Shown here one piece after another: positions 37,158-46,222 of a DNA stretch of 64,000 nt (positions within the stretch are counted from its first letter, which is position 1; each line of letters starts with the position of its first letter). The position numbers and the translations under genes were made by a program. Source of the DNA: Cellulophaga sp. HaHa_2_95 (GTDB taxonomy: Bacteria; Bacteroidota; Bacteroidia; Flavobacteriales; Flavobacteriaceae); NCBI RefSeq assembly GCF_019278565.1, contig NZ_CP058988.1, positions 3,472,001-3,536,000 of the forward strand, given 5' to 3'. The notes beneath the pieces were generated by a model that was not told the origin of the DNA, searched no databases, and was given only the letters and a program-made list of their open reading frames with translations.

Positions 37158-37161
37158 ACCT

Positions 37162-37611
37162 ATGAAAAGTATCCAATCATTATTTGCTGTAATTTTATTT
37201 TCGACGGTAGCCATTGGGCAAGAAATACGAAAAGAAAGTTTGTTTGAAGGGACTTTCAACAACGAGCTCATTCAAATTTACATTCAATCCTTTATGCAGG
37301 AATGCACAGGAGATATTTATTACAAAAGTATTGTACGTTTTCTTGATGCGGATAGAAATGAGACCACTTGGAGAAAATTTGTAGTTTATGCAAATGACAA
37401 TAATGGTTTTTTATTAGTAGATGACTACTGGAATTCTGGTAGGTACCATAACTACCTTTTTATTAAACAATATGGATCTGAATTTAAAGGATATATTAAG
37501 AATGAAAAAACGTCGAAAAAAGAAGTTTCCTTATATAGAAATACAACACGATCCGATTTTTCTGAACTAAGAGAAGAAGTTCAAAACTTTGAAGATACAG
37601 ATGATTGCTAG
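37162..37611 (+). CDS. Exported hypothetical protein in the thr operon
   Basis: A 149-residue protein from the ATG at 37162 (MKSIQSLFAVILFSTVAIGQE), with a clear signal peptide. An earlier in-frame ATG at 37120 overlaps the acyltransferase end and is less likely. The mature protein is beta-rich and polar (LVDDYWNSGRYHNYLFIKQYG) with cysteines near the start and at the extreme C-terminus that could pair. No family recognised. It begins 4 bases after the acyltransferase stop and precedes thrC by 52 bases. Confidence 0.75.
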   Translation: MKSIQSLFAVILFSTVAIGQEIRKESLFEGTFNNELIQIYIQSFMQECTGDIYYKSIVRFLDADRNETTWRKFVVYANDNNGFLLVDDYWNSGRYHNYLFIKQYGSEFKGYIKNEKTSKKEVSLYRNTTRSDFSELREEVQNFEDTDDC

Positions 37612-37663
37612 TCAACACAGAAAGACATAATAAAACAACTCAAAAACTCCAAATTAAAAGAAA

Positions 37664-38956
37664 ATGAATTTTTACAGCCTCAACAAAAAAGCCCCGAATG
37701 TAAGTTTTAAAGAAGCAGTAATTAAAGGTATTGCTCCCGACCGCGGTTTATATTTTCCTGAGAATATTACACCATTAACAAGTGATTTTTTTGAAAATAT
37801 AAAAGATTTATCCACGATAGAAATTGCCCAAAAAGCAATCAGACAATTTGTCTCTGATGACATTGATGATGATAAACTCAAAATTATATTAGAAAACGTT
37901 TTAAACTTTGACTTTCCCGTTGTGGAAATTAATAAAAATATAGGAACCTTAGAATTGTTTCACGGTCCTACACTAGCATTTAAAGATGTAGGTGCGGGGT
38001 TTATGGCTAGGTGTTTAGGCCATTTTTCTGAAGGTAGCAAAAACGAGGTAACGGTATTAGTGGCTACCTCTGGAGATACTGGGGGAGCTGTAGCTAATGG
38101 TTTCTTAGGCGTAGAAGGTGTAAAAGTTGTAATCTTATACCCTACAGGTAAAGTTAGTGATATTCAAGAAAAGCAACTAACCACACTGGGCAAAAATATT
38201 ACAGCCTTAGAAGTAGATGGTACTTTTGATGATTGTCAAAACATGGTAAAAACCGCTTTTCTAGATCAAGATATTACGAGCCTAAAACAATTAACCTCTG
38301 CCAATTCTATAAATGTAGCACGTTGGTTACCTCAATTATTCTATTTCTTATTTGCTTACAAACAAGCAAAATCTCATGGAAAAGAGATTGTGTTTTCTAT
38401 TCCGAGTGGAAATTTTGGTAATATCTGTGCAGGTATTGTAGCACAACAACTTGGGATGCCTGTAAAGCATTTTATAGCATCTACGAACGTAAATAATGTT
38501 GTCCCCCGTTTTATGACCACAAAAAGTTATGATCCTAAACCCTCAATAGCGACTATATCTAATGCTATGGATGTTGGTGACCCTAGCAATTTCATAAGAA
38601 TAAGACATATCTATAAAGATGACTTTAGCACTATAGAGAAAAATATATCTTCTTATGCATTTACAGATGAAGAGACCAAAGAAGCCATGCTAGAGTTGTA
38701 TAATGACTATAATTACATTGCAGACCCTCATGGCGCGGTTGGTTATCTAGGACTTAAAAAGTATCAAGAAACAAATCCTGACACTTATGGTATTTTCTTA
38801 GAAACAGCACATCCTGTTAAGTTTTTAGATATTGTAGAAGATACGATAAAAGAGAATATAGATATTCCTAAAAAGATCATCAAACAGATGAACAAAAAGA
38901 AAAAGTCTATTAAAATTTCTACCTATGAAGAATTAAAAAACTATCTGATAGGTTAA
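37664..38956 (+). CDS. thrC: Threonine synthase
   Basis: A 430-residue PLP enzyme completing threonine synthesis from O-phosphohomoserine. Lys107 in FHGPTLAFKDVGAGF carries PLP; VLVATSGDTGGAV is the phosphate/cofactor loop. Length fits the long bacterial form. It ends the unit that began with the leader peptide and thrA, and a hairpin terminator lies 28 bases after the stop. Confidence 0.97.
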   Translation: MNFYSLNKKAPNVSFKEAVIKGIAPDRGLYFPENITPLTSDFFENIKDLSTIEIAQKAIRQFVSDDIDDDKLKIILENVLNFDFPVVEINKNIGTLELFHGPTLAFKDVGAGFMARCLGHFSEGSKNEVTVLVATSGDTGGAVANGFLGVEGVKVVILYPTGKVSDIQEKQLTTLGKNITALEVDGTFDDCQNMVKTAFLDQDITSLKQLTSANSINVARWLPQLFYFLFAYKQAKSHGKEIVFSIPSGNFGNICAGIVAQQLGMPVKHFIASTNVNNVVPRFMTTKSYDPKPSIATISNAMDVGDPSNFIRIRHIYKDDFSTIEKNISSYAFTDEETKEAMLELYNDYNYIADPHGAVGYLGLKKYQETNPDTYGIFLETAHPVKFLDIVEDTIKENIDIPKKIIKQMNKKKKSIKISTYEELKNYLIG

Positions 38957-38984
38957 TTTTATTTGTATAAAAATTAGCATTAAA

Positions 38985-39015
38985 AAAGGGTATTCACATT
39001 AAATGAATACCCTTT
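38985..39015. terminator. Terminator between thrC and the PL7 gene
   Basis: AAAGGGTATTCA and TGAATACCCTTT form a 12-bp stem. A T-run is strong on the minus strand (for the lyase gene) and short on the plus strand. The first 16 bases repeat at 40141. Confidence 0.85.
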
Positions 39016-39052
39016 ATTGCTATCAACTAAATAACAAACAATTATCGTTTTT

Positions 39053-40000
39053 CTAAAAGTGTTTTGCAAAGAAGTCATAAACAACAACCTCACCATAATT
39101 TAGAGGATCATCGGTATCACTTCCTTCCTTTTCAGAATTACTTTGCGTATAGTTACCAATTTTGAAGTAAGATTGGTCATAATCTAAATCCATTAGCACA
39201 GCATTACCTTCATCTAAGACAAGATATTGTGTGGCAGTACCATTTTCATAGTTTGCCTTTAGATCTCCATCTTCACTATAGTAACAGTAATGCTTACCAT
39301 CTATGACCTCAAAAATTACTTCGTGGTTAGTTCCTAAATTATAATCTGTTTTTATGGTAACATCGGTTCTGAGTTTATTTCCATTGAAGCTTAAAAATAG
39401 ATGAGCATCTTCCAACCTTAATACCATAGCATCATCAATCCCAGCCTCTTTATCTCCATGAATTTGAGTTCCTACAACATGACTTTTATTTATAGGAAGC
39501 TGTGTAAATGCTTGTTTTACGTAAACTACATGTGTACCTGAGGTTGTCCAGTAAATATCAGCCGTACCATCTTCTGTTCTCTCTCTAAGTTCAGAGCGTA
39601 TATAGGTAGAGTTTGTTGTGGTATTGTTAGTACTTCTAATCGGTGCTTTAAATACAATTCCGTTTTTAGCTTCATTCACATAGAAATATTCGTTGTTGTC
39701 CTCATCACAAAGGGTCTTATCTTCTACTCCATCAGGATATGTGATTTTCCATTGCGCGCAATTTTCCATCAAATCTGCCGGAATTTTAGCGGTGCCACTC
39801 GTTTCCTCAGTAGTAGTGTCATCTTCTGGAACTGTTGGATTTTCAGGCTCCTCTACTTCTTCTATTGGAGTCTCCATTTCTTCAGCCTCACTAGTATCTT
39901 CTTCTAATGGACTTCCTTTATCTGAGCAATTCAAATTTGCTCCTAAGATTGCAATAGCTATAAAAAATTTTAAAAAAGTAGTACCTAAACTTTTGAACAT
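39053..40000 (-). CDS. PL7 alginate lyase lipoprotein
   Basis: A 315-residue secreted lipoprotein (Cys25 after SANLN-like signal, GANLNC) with an acidic linker (about 33-70) and a single PL7 jelly roll. The three PL7 motifs are all present: RSELR (135-139), QIH (179-181) and YFKIGNYTQ (278-286). QIH with Ile usually means guluronate-rich specificity. It is anchored to the outer surface, where it cleaves alginate by beta-elimination. Two TTGGTnnACCAA operators precede it, and it is a paralogue of the next gene. Confidence 0.95.
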   Translation of the reverse strand: MFKSLGTTFLKFFIAIAILGANLNCSDKGSPLEEDTSEAEEMETPIEEVEEPENPTVPEDDTTTEETSGTAKIPADLMENCAQWKITYPDGVEDKTLCDEDNNEYFYVNEAKNGIVFKAPIRSTNNTTTNSTYIRSELRERTEDGTADIYWTTSGTHVVYVKQAFTQLPINKSHVVGTQIHGDKEAGIDDAMVLRLEDAHLFLSFNGNKLRTDVTIKTDYNLGTNHEVIFEVIDGKHYCYYSEDGDLKANYENGTATQYLVLDEGNAVLMDLDYDQSYFKIGNYTQSNSEKEGSDTDDPLNYGEVVVYDFFAKHF

Positions 40001-40023
40001 AATAAGGATTTAAAAATTATTTT

Positions 40024-40048
40024 TTGGTAAACCAAATTGGTTCACCAA
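40024..40048. promoter_or_regulatory. Two tandem operators upstream of the first PL7 gene
   Basis: TTGGTAAACCAA at 40024-40035 and TTGGTTCACCAA at 40037-40048 are palindromes spaced 13 bases apart. They lie 24-48 bases before the start codon, in the promoter region. Same motif and spacing as upstream of the second lyase. Confidence 0.7.
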
Positions 40049-40139
40049 TTACAAATATCGTAAATTAATGGCAGCTACAGCGCTGTAAGTACAATATTTC
40101 GTTGAATGGTTTCATCTTTATCAAAAAATAGGCCCAAAA

Positions 40140-40172
40140 AAAAGGGTATTCACATTTCTGCAAACACCCTTT
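40140..40172 (-). terminator. Terminator after the second PL7 gene
   Basis: AAAGGGTATT pairs with AACACCCTTT with one mismatch; the minus strand continues into a run of eight T. The first 16 bases are shared with the terminator at 38985, indicating a common origin. Confidence 0.7.
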
Positions 40173-40211
40173 ACTGTTGACTAACTTACTCAAAAAAATT
40201 AAGACTATTGC

Positions 40212-41942
40212 TTAATCATGATCTACGAAAAAATCATAAACCACTACTTCCCCATAATTATTGGAGTTTCCGGTAGAACTACCTTCTTCTTCAGCATTAC
40301 TTTGCGTGTAATTTCCTATTTTGAAATAGGATTGATCATAATCAATATCCATCAATACACTAGTACTACCATCTTTTACTAAATAAGAAGATGCTGTACC
40401 ATTGAGATATTTACTTCTTAAATCTCCATTTTCACTGTAGTAACAATAATGCTTACCATTTTTAACTTCGAAGATTACTTCATGAACCGTACCTAAGCTG
40501 TAGTTAGATTTTACCGTCACATCACTTCTAAGTTTATTACCGTTAAAACTTAAAAATAATTTAGAACCTTCCAAACGTAAAACCATTGCATCATCAATAC
40601 CAGCCGCTTTATCACCATGTATTTGAGTGGCTACCAAGTGATTTTTTTCAATAGGTAAATGCGTAATTGCTTGTTTCACATAAACTACGTGGGTACCATC
40701 TGTAGTCCAGTAAATATCAGATTTACCATCTTCTGTTCTTTCTCTAAGTTCAGATCTTACATAATCAGAATTAGGAGTAGTTCCGTTATTACTGCGAATA
40801 GGAGCTCTAAATACGATCCCATTCTTTGCACTATTTACAAAGAAATATTCGTTGTTATCCTCACCACAAAGAGTTTTATCTTCTTCTCCGTCAGGATACG
40901 TGATTTTCCACTGGTTGCAGTTGCTCATTAGATCTGAAGGGATAGAAGCATCACCGGTAGGCGGGTTTGTTGTACCTCCACCGTCGCTCTCGCCACTAAA
41001 CACTTGAACCTCAGCTAATGATAATGCATTAGTTCCTTTTAATTTAATACGCACTCTTGACCCAGTTACCCCACCTGTACTAATGGTTACTGAAGGGCTT
41101 GGCGCACTAGTTATTGTTGTTTTATAAACCTGAGTTCCTGCATCGTTATACACAAAAACATCAAAATTATTTAAACGAGTTGTACAACAATCTGTTCTAT
41201 TCCAGATAACAATGTCTCCAATGGTGTAATCATCACCTAAACGAACTTGCCACCAAGGAGAAGAACTATTAGATGTATGTGTTACACTACCTTGATTCCA
41301 TACTCCTGAAGTATTCCCATCTACCGCAAGACCAGGAAGACCTGCATTAGAAGAGTAATTAGAGGATTGTTCTGCCGTTTTACCTAAGGCAAGGTTATCA
41401 CTTACGCTAATCTGGCCTACACTTACTGGAGTAATTTTAATCCAGTTAATGTTCCATCCACCACCTGTTGCAAGCAATTTTAAAGTACTTGTTCCTGCCG
41501 ATAAATCAACTGTTTTAGAAGTAGTTACCCAACTTTGGTATCCACCAGTAGCCGTTTTATTCACATTAGATAGTTTTGTATTCCCTTGGTAAAAATCAAA
41601 TTTAGAAGCATTTGACTTAGAGGCAACTCTAAATTCAAACTTGTAGCTTCCTGAAGCTGGTACCGTAAGCGAATACTCTAGATAATCTCCAGTGTCTATC
41701 CATCCTACATTACTACCTCCTCCACTATCTGAAGTTGATTCTGTTTTGATCCCTTTCATACCATCAAAGTTTTCTGCTTGAATGGTCTGCGCGTTTGTCG
41801 ATGAAATAGTCACATTAGGTGACAGTAGTAAATTTTCATCTGAAAGATCGTTTTCGGCGCAATTAAAAGCCAAGGCTAAAATTGGCACTGTTAGAAGTCT
41901 TAAAACTGTTTTTGACTTCATCAATTTTTGTGTGTTTTTCAT
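40212..41942 (-). CDS. Multidomain PL7 alginate lyase lipoprotein with CBM6 and F5/8C domains
   Basis: A 576-residue lipoprotein from the ATG at 41942 (lipid Cys28, ALAFNC); an upstream in-frame start at 41990 would add 16 residues from the operator region. CBM6-type domain at about 53-172 (QTIQAENFDG, WIDTGDYLEYSL), F5/8 type C carbohydrate-binding domain at about 180-316 (NLALGKTAEQSS to SLAEVQVFSG), then a PL7 domain at about 333-576 with RSELR, QIH and YFKIGNYTQ. The catalytic part is nearly a copy of its neighbour. Three operators precede it. Confidence 0.95.
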   Translation of the reverse strand: MKNTQKLMKSKTVLRLLTVPILALAFNCAENDLSDENLLLSPNVTISSTNAQTIQAENFDGMKGIKTESTSDSGGGSNVGWIDTGDYLEYSLTVPASGSYKFEFRVASKSNASKFDFYQGNTKLSNVNKTATGGYQSWVTTSKTVDLSAGTSTLKLLATGGGWNINWIKITPVSVGQISVSDNLALGKTAEQSSNYSSNAGLPGLAVDGNTSGVWNQGSVTHTSNSSSPWWQVRLGDDYTIGDIVIWNRTDCCTTRLNNFDVFVYNDAGTQVYKTTITSAPSPSVTISTGGVTGSRVRIKLKGTNALSLAEVQVFSGESDGGGTTNPPTGDASIPSDLMSNCNQWKITYPDGEEDKTLCGEDNNEYFFVNSAKNGIVFRAPIRSNNGTTPNSDYVRSELRERTEDGKSDIYWTTDGTHVVYVKQAITHLPIEKNHLVATQIHGDKAAGIDDAMVLRLEGSKLFLSFNGNKLRSDVTVKSNYSLGTVHEVIFEVKNGKHYCYYSENGDLRSKYLNGTASSYLVKDGSTSVLMDIDYDQSYFKIGNYTQSNAEEEGSSTGNSNNYGEVVVYDFFVDHD

Positions 41943-41965
41943 AATACTGAAGTTGAGTGTTTCAA

Positions 41966-42003
41966 TTGGTACTCCAATTTGGATCACCAATTTGGTTGAC
42001 CAA
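41966..42003. promoter_or_regulatory. Three tandem operators upstream of the second PL7 gene
   Basis: TTGGTACTCCAA at 41966, TTGGATCACCAA at 41979 and TTGGTTGACCAA at 41992, each 12 bases and 13 bases apart. The middle and first copies carry one mismatch to the palindrome. They match the pair at 40024 and share spacing. Confidence 0.72.
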
Positions 42004-42168
42004 TTATAGACCCGAAATATTTAAATTCCAAATAAATTGTCATTTAATCGATGAAATTCATCTTTTCGTCCGATTTTTTTAAAGAATTGATAATCTTAAA
42101 GAAAATAATGTAAGACAGTTCAATGAATATTCTCTAGCATTAAAGAGACATATCTAACATATTTTCAA

Positions 42169-42176
42169 TAATTTTG
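42169..42176 (+). promoter_or_regulatory. Bacteroidota -7 element (TAATTTTG) before gcvT
   Basis: TAATTTTG matches TAnnTTTG and lies 20 bases before the gcvT ATG. No TTTG -33 element is clear. Confidence 0.4.
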
Positions 42177-42196
42177 AGCGACTAAATAAATTAAAA

Positions 42197-43282
42197 ATGA
42201 AAAACACCGCATTAACAGAAATACACAAAGAATTAGGCGCAAAACTTGTTCCTTTTGCAGGATATAATATGCCCGTATCTTATGAAGGCGTAACTATTGA
42301 ACATGAAACCGTAAGGACTGGTGTTGGTGTTTTTGATGTATCTCATATGGGAGAATTTTTAATCAGTGGACCAAATGCTCTTTCATTAATTCAAAAAGTA
42401 AGCTCTAATGATGTCTCCAAGTTATCTATCGGTAAGGCTCAATACAGCTGCCTGCCAAATGAAACTGGCGGTATTGTTGATGATTTGATTATTTATCAAA
42501 TAAAAGAGGAGCAATACTTACTAGTAGTAAATGCTTCTAATATTGAAAAAGATTGGAAGCACATTTCAAAATACAATAAGGATATTAGTGCAGATATGCG
42601 AAACTTATCTGATGACTATTCCCTACTGGCTATTCAAGGGCCGAAAGCTGTAGAAGCAATGCAGTCTCTTACCGCTGTAGATTTAGCTACTATTAAATTT
42701 TACACTTTTGAGGTAGCACCGTTTGCGGGTGTTGACAATGTTATAATTTCTGCCACAGGTTATACTGGTTCTGGAGGTTTTGAAATCTATTGTAAAAATA
42801 CAGAAGTAGCGCAAATTTGGACTAAGGTATTTGAGGCTGGAGAAGATTTCGGAATCAAACCTATTGGCTTAGCCGCTAGAGACACCTTACGTTTAGAAAT
42901 GGGATATTGCCTATATGGCAACGATATTAATGACACTACCTCTCCTCTTGAAGCTGGTTTAGGTTGGGTTACAAAATTCACTAAAGATTTTGTAAATAGC
43001 GAAAATTTAGCCAAAGAAAAAGCAGAAGGTTCTAGCAGAAAACTCATTGCATTTGAACTGGAAGAAAGAGGTATTCCGCGCCATGATTATGAAATTGTGA
43101 ATGGCGCAGGTGAAAAAATAGGTATGGTTACTTCTGGCACCATGTCTCCATCAATGGGGAAAGGAATTGGCCTAGGGTATGTACCCAAAACAGCTAGCGC
43201 ATTAGGCGAAAAGATTTATATTCAAATTAGAAAAAAAGCCGTACCGGCAACTATAGTGAAATTACCATTTTACAAAAATTAA
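42197..43282 (+). CDS. gcvT: Glycine cleavage system T protein (aminomethyltransferase)
   Basis: A 361-residue tetrahydrofolate-dependent T protein of the glycine cleavage system. Visible are the VFDVSHMGEFLISG folate region, the SATGYTGSGGFEIYC segment and the LGWVTKFTKDFV region of the C-terminal domain. Length is normal. The stop overlaps the start codon of the glutaminase gene by one base, so the two are translationally coupled. Other glycine cleavage genes are not in this window. Confidence 0.97.
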   Translation: MKNTALTEIHKELGAKLVPFAGYNMPVSYEGVTIEHETVRTGVGVFDVSHMGEFLISGPNALSLIQKVSSNDVSKLSIGKAQYSCLPNETGGIVDDLIIYQIKEEQYLLVVNASNIEKDWKHISKYNKDISADMRNLSDDYSLLAIQGPKAVEAMQSLTAVDLATIKFYTFEVAPFAGVDNVIISATGYTGSGGFEIYCKNTEVAQIWTKVFEAGEDFGIKPIGLAARDTLRLEMGYCLYGNDINDTTSPLEAGLGWVTKFTKDFVNSENLAKEKAEGSSRKLIAFELEERGIPRHDYEIVNGAGEKIGMVTSGTMSPSMGKGIGLGYVPKTASALGEKIYIQIRKKAVPATIVKLPFYKN

Positions 43283-44196
43283 TGATTAAATACTCCGATA
43301 TACTTCACAACATACAACTTGAAATTAATAAGGTTTCTGATCGAGGGCAAGTGGCTAGTTATATTCCTGAGCTCTCAAAAATTGATTCTCATAAATTTGG
43401 GATGCATATTATTGATGCCAACCGAAATGAATTTTCCGTGGGCGATTCTCAAGAATCTTTTTCTATTCAAAGTATCTCCAAAGTTCTCTCACTGAGTCAG
43501 GCCATTGGCCTTATCGGAGAAGATCTTTGGACCCGTGTTGATGTAGAACCATCAGGAGACCCTTTTAATCATTTATCATTATTAGAGCAAGAAAACGGTA
43601 TTCCAAGAAACCCCTTAATAAATGCAGGGGCCATTGTTGTTGCAGATATACTCGTATCTAAACTGAAAAACCCTAAAGAAGACTTTTTAACGTATATACA
43701 AGATATTTCAGGAGATAAAAGCATTAATTTTGATGCTAATGTTGCTGCCTCTGAAAAAGAAACTGGATTCAGAAACTATGCAGCTGCCAACCTACTAAAA
43801 TCATATGGGAACTTACACAATGATGTAGATACCGTCCTTGATTTTTATTTTCACCAATGTTCTTTAGCTCTAAACTGCATCCAGCTTACCAAGTTATTTT
43901 TCGTGTTTATGAATCGCGGAAAATGTTTACAAAACAAAACCTATTTAACCACTAGCCAAGTAAAACGAATTAATGCATTAATGCTAACATGCGGTTTTTA
44001 TGATGAAGCCGGAGAATTTGCTTTTGAAGTAGGGCTACCCGGTAAAAGTGGTGTGGGTGGAGGAATTGTGGCACTTTTACCCGACAACTACTGTGTAGCT
44101 ACATGGTCTCCGGGACTAAATAAAAAAGGAAACTCTAAATTAGGCATGTTAGCGTTAGAAATGCTAACTACTGCAACAAAGCAGTCAATTTTTTAA
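43282..44196 (+). CDS. glsA: Glutaminase
   Basis: A 304-residue serine-dependent glutaminase of the beta-lactamase fold, converting glutamine to glutamate and ammonia. The SxxK motif is Ser64-Ile-Ser-Lys67 (SIQSISKVLSLS); NPLINAGAIVV and the C-terminal GKSGVGGGIVAL loop also match. There is no signal peptide. It begins inside the gcvT stop codon (TAATG). Confidence 0.95.
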   Translation: MIKYSDILHNIQLEINKVSDRGQVASYIPELSKIDSHKFGMHIIDANRNEFSVGDSQESFSIQSISKVLSLSQAIGLIGEDLWTRVDVEPSGDPFNHLSLLEQENGIPRNPLINAGAIVVADILVSKLKNPKEDFLTYIQDISGDKSINFDANVAASEKETGFRNYAAANLLKSYGNLHNDVDTVLDFYFHQCSLALNCIQLTKLFFVFMNRGKCLQNKTYLTTSQVKRINALMLTCGFYDEAGEFAFEVGLPGKSGVGGGIVALLPDNYCVATWSPGLNKKGNSKLGMLALEMLTTATKQSIF

Positions 44197-44200
44197 AAAG

Positions 44201-45022
44201 GTGGATAAAAAGAAAATTCTTATTCTTGGAGCCAGTGGCTTTATAGGCAATGCTATATATAAAGAGTTATGCAACTACTTTAATACGTATGGCACCTATT
44301 TTACGGCGCGCAAAGGTTTTGATAAAAACAAACAGTTCTTCAGTTATAATTTAGAAGAAGATGATATTCACGAAATTTTAGATGTAGTACAGCCAGATAT
44401 TATAATTTCTGCTCTGCGAGGCAGCTTTCCGGCGCAAATTATTGCACATGAACACCTGGTAGAATATGTAATGCAAAGTAATTGTAAGCTGTATTTTATA
44501 TCATCTGCCAATGTATTTGATTCTTACAGCAAATACCCTTCTTATGAATATGATAAGACCTTATCGGAGAGTATCTACGGGCGCTTAAAGATAAAAATTG
44601 AAAATATGTTGCTTCGTATTCCTAAAGAAAAAATGGCTATCTTAAGAGTACCCATGGTTTTCGGAAACGGTTCTCCTAGAATAAAGGAAATGAAAGCCAG
44701 TATTTTAAATAATGATCCCGTAGAAGTATTTCCTAATCTAGTTTTAAATGTGACACATGATTTGAAGCTAACACAACAAATACATTATTTAGTAAGTAAG
44801 AATAAAAGCGGTATTTATCATTTAGGAAGTAATGATTTAGTGCATCATGATGAATTTGTAAAGGAAATTTTAAAACGTGTCGGTAATTTTTCTCCGCTGT
44901 TTAAAAATGTCTACACCACCAATGAAGAGCGCTATTTGGCGGTTTTACCAAAAGACAACAAACTGCCTAAAAACTATCAAACCACCTATGAAGAAATCAT
45001 TAATGATCACGTCATAGGTTAA
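44201..45022 (+). CDS. Extended SDR / NAD(P)-dependent sugar epimerase-like protein (GTG start)
   Basis: A 273-residue Rossmann protein: ILILGASGFIGNAIYKEL at the N-terminus (GxxGxxG), then the SSANVFDSYSKYPSYEYDKTLSE segment, which carries a Tyr-rich region (YEYDKT) rather than a clear YxxxK, so dehydrogenase chemistry is uncertain. The form resembles RmlD-type dTDP-sugar reductases. Start GTG at 44201, 4 bases after glsA. A role in sugar nucleotide metabolism or a related reduction is possible; not specific. Confidence 0.82.
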   Translation: MDKKKILILGASGFIGNAIYKELCNYFNTYGTYFTARKGFDKNKQFFSYNLEEDDIHEILDVVQPDIIISALRGSFPAQIIAHEHLVEYVMQSNCKLYFISSANVFDSYSKYPSYEYDKTLSESIYGRLKIKIENMLLRIPKEKMAILRVPMVFGNGSPRIKEMKASILNNDPVEVFPNLVLNVTHDLKLTQQIHYLVSKNKSGIYHLGSNDLVHHDEFVKEILKRVGNFSPLFKNVYTTNEERYLAVLPKDNKLPKNYQTTYEEIINDHVIG

Positions 45023-45047
45023 CATTATATCTATTAAAAAAAGAACT

Positions 45048-45335
45048 ATGGAAGCATTAAATTTATTAGAAATAGAACGTATTTTAGAACAATTAGACGG
45101 TTGGGAATATGTAGACGGTGCCATTGAAACCTCTTTTCAATTTGAAAATTTCAAAGAAGCATTTACCATCATGACTCGTATTGCATTTGAATGTGAAGCG
45201 CAAGGCCATCATCCAGATTGGAGCAACGTTTATAATTCGCTACATATTCGTTTAAATACACATGATGTAGAGGGTGTAACCGAAAAAGACTTTAGATTAG
45301 CTAGAGCTATAGAAAGTATTGTTGATAGTGAATAA
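45048..45335 (+). CDS. 4a-hydroxytetrahydrobiopterin dehydratase (PCD/DCoH)
   Basis: A 95-residue pterin-4a-carbinolamine dehydratase regenerating the pterin cofactor. The EAQGHHPDWSNVYNSLHIRLNTHD core holds the family's H-H-P-x-W motif and the catalytic His residues. Complete length. Also known in bacteria that do not obviously use aromatic hydroxylases, so the actual role here is unproven. It starts 25 bases after the SDR gene. Confidence 0.93.
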   Translation: MEALNLLEIERILEQLDGWEYVDGAIETSFQFENFKEAFTIMTRIAFECEAQGHHPDWSNVYNSLHIRLNTHDVEGVTEKDFRLARAIESIVDSE

Positions 45336-45352
45336 CCTATCTTTAACTTTCA

Positions 45353-45383
45353 CTTGTTAAAAATGCAAATTGTATTAAATTTG
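45353..45383 (+). promoter_or_regulatory. Promoter of yebC
   Basis: TAAATTTG at 45376-45383 fits TAnnTTTG, and CTTG at 45353-45356 provides a -33-like element 19 bases before it. The start codon lies 31 bases downstream. Confidence 0.55.
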
Positions 45384-45413
45384 TACCTACTAATATTATA
45401 ATCAGATTTAGAA

Positions 45414-46124
45414 ATGGGAAGAGCTTTTGAGTTTAGAAAGGCACGTAAAATGAAAAGATGGTCCGCAATGTCTAAGGCGTTTACACGTATTGGAAAAGAT
45501 ATTGTAATGGCAGTAAAAGATGGCGGCCCTGACCCAGATACTAATTCACGATTAAGAGCTGTTATACAGAATGCAAAGGCTATTAACATGCCCAAGGATA
45601 ATGTAGAGCGTGCAATTAAAAGAGCAAGTGACAAAAGTCTTGGCGATTTTAAGGAGGTTCTTTTTGAAGGCTACGCACCACATGGTATTGCTATCTTAGT
45701 AGAAACAGCTACAGATAACAACACTAGAACCGTTGCTAATGTTCGTAGTTATTTTAATAAATGTAATGGCAACATGGGAACTTCCGGTTCGGTAGAATTT
45801 ATGTTTGACCATACGTGTAATTTTAGAATTCCCGCAGAAGGTATTGATCCTGAAGAACTAGAATTAGAAATGATAGATTTTGGTGCTGAAGAAGTTTTCG
45901 CTGATGAAGACGGTATTTTAATCTACGCTCCTTTTGAAAGCTTTGGTGCGATCCAAAAAGAATTAGAAACTAGAGAATTGGAAATTTTATCTTCTGGTTT
46001 TGAAAGAATTCCGCAAGTAACAAAAGAATTAAATGAAGAGGAAGCTGCTGATGTAGAAAAACTTCTTGAAAAATTGGAAGAAGATGATGACGTTCAAAAT
46101 GTCTATCATTCTATGCAAGAATAA
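45414..46124 (+). CDS. yebC: YebC/PmpR-family DNA-binding or translation regulator
   Basis: A 236-residue protein of the YebC/TACO1 family. Opening GRAFEFRKARKMKRWSAMSKAF, middle GGPDPDTNSRLRAVIQNAKA, and MPKDNVERAIKR are typical. Members were described as transcription factors and are now also linked to translation of proline-rich sequences. Own promoter, and a terminator 26 bases after the stop. Confidence 0.94.
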   Translation: MGRAFEFRKARKMKRWSAMSKAFTRIGKDIVMAVKDGGPDPDTNSRLRAVIQNAKAINMPKDNVERAIKRASDKSLGDFKEVLFEGYAPHGIAILVETATDNNTRTVANVRSYFNKCNGNMGTSGSVEFMFDHTCNFRIPAEGIDPEELELEMIDFGAEEVFADEDGILIYAPFESFGAIQKELETRELEILSSGFERIPQVTKELNEEEAADVEKLLEKLEEDDDVQNVYHSMQE

Positions 46125-46151
46125 GATTCTTTCATTTTTCTTATGATAAAA

Positions 46152-46181
46152 AAAACCTGTTGAAGAAGTTCAACAGGTTTT
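46152..46181. terminator. Bidirectional terminator between yebC and the beta-propeller-like lipoprotein
   Basis: AAAACCTGTTGAA and TTCAACAGGTTTT pair around a 4-base loop; T-runs occur on both strands. Confidence 0.85.
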
Positions 46182-46222
46182 TTAGTACAACACACAATTT
46201 ATAAATCAACCTAAAAATCTTA

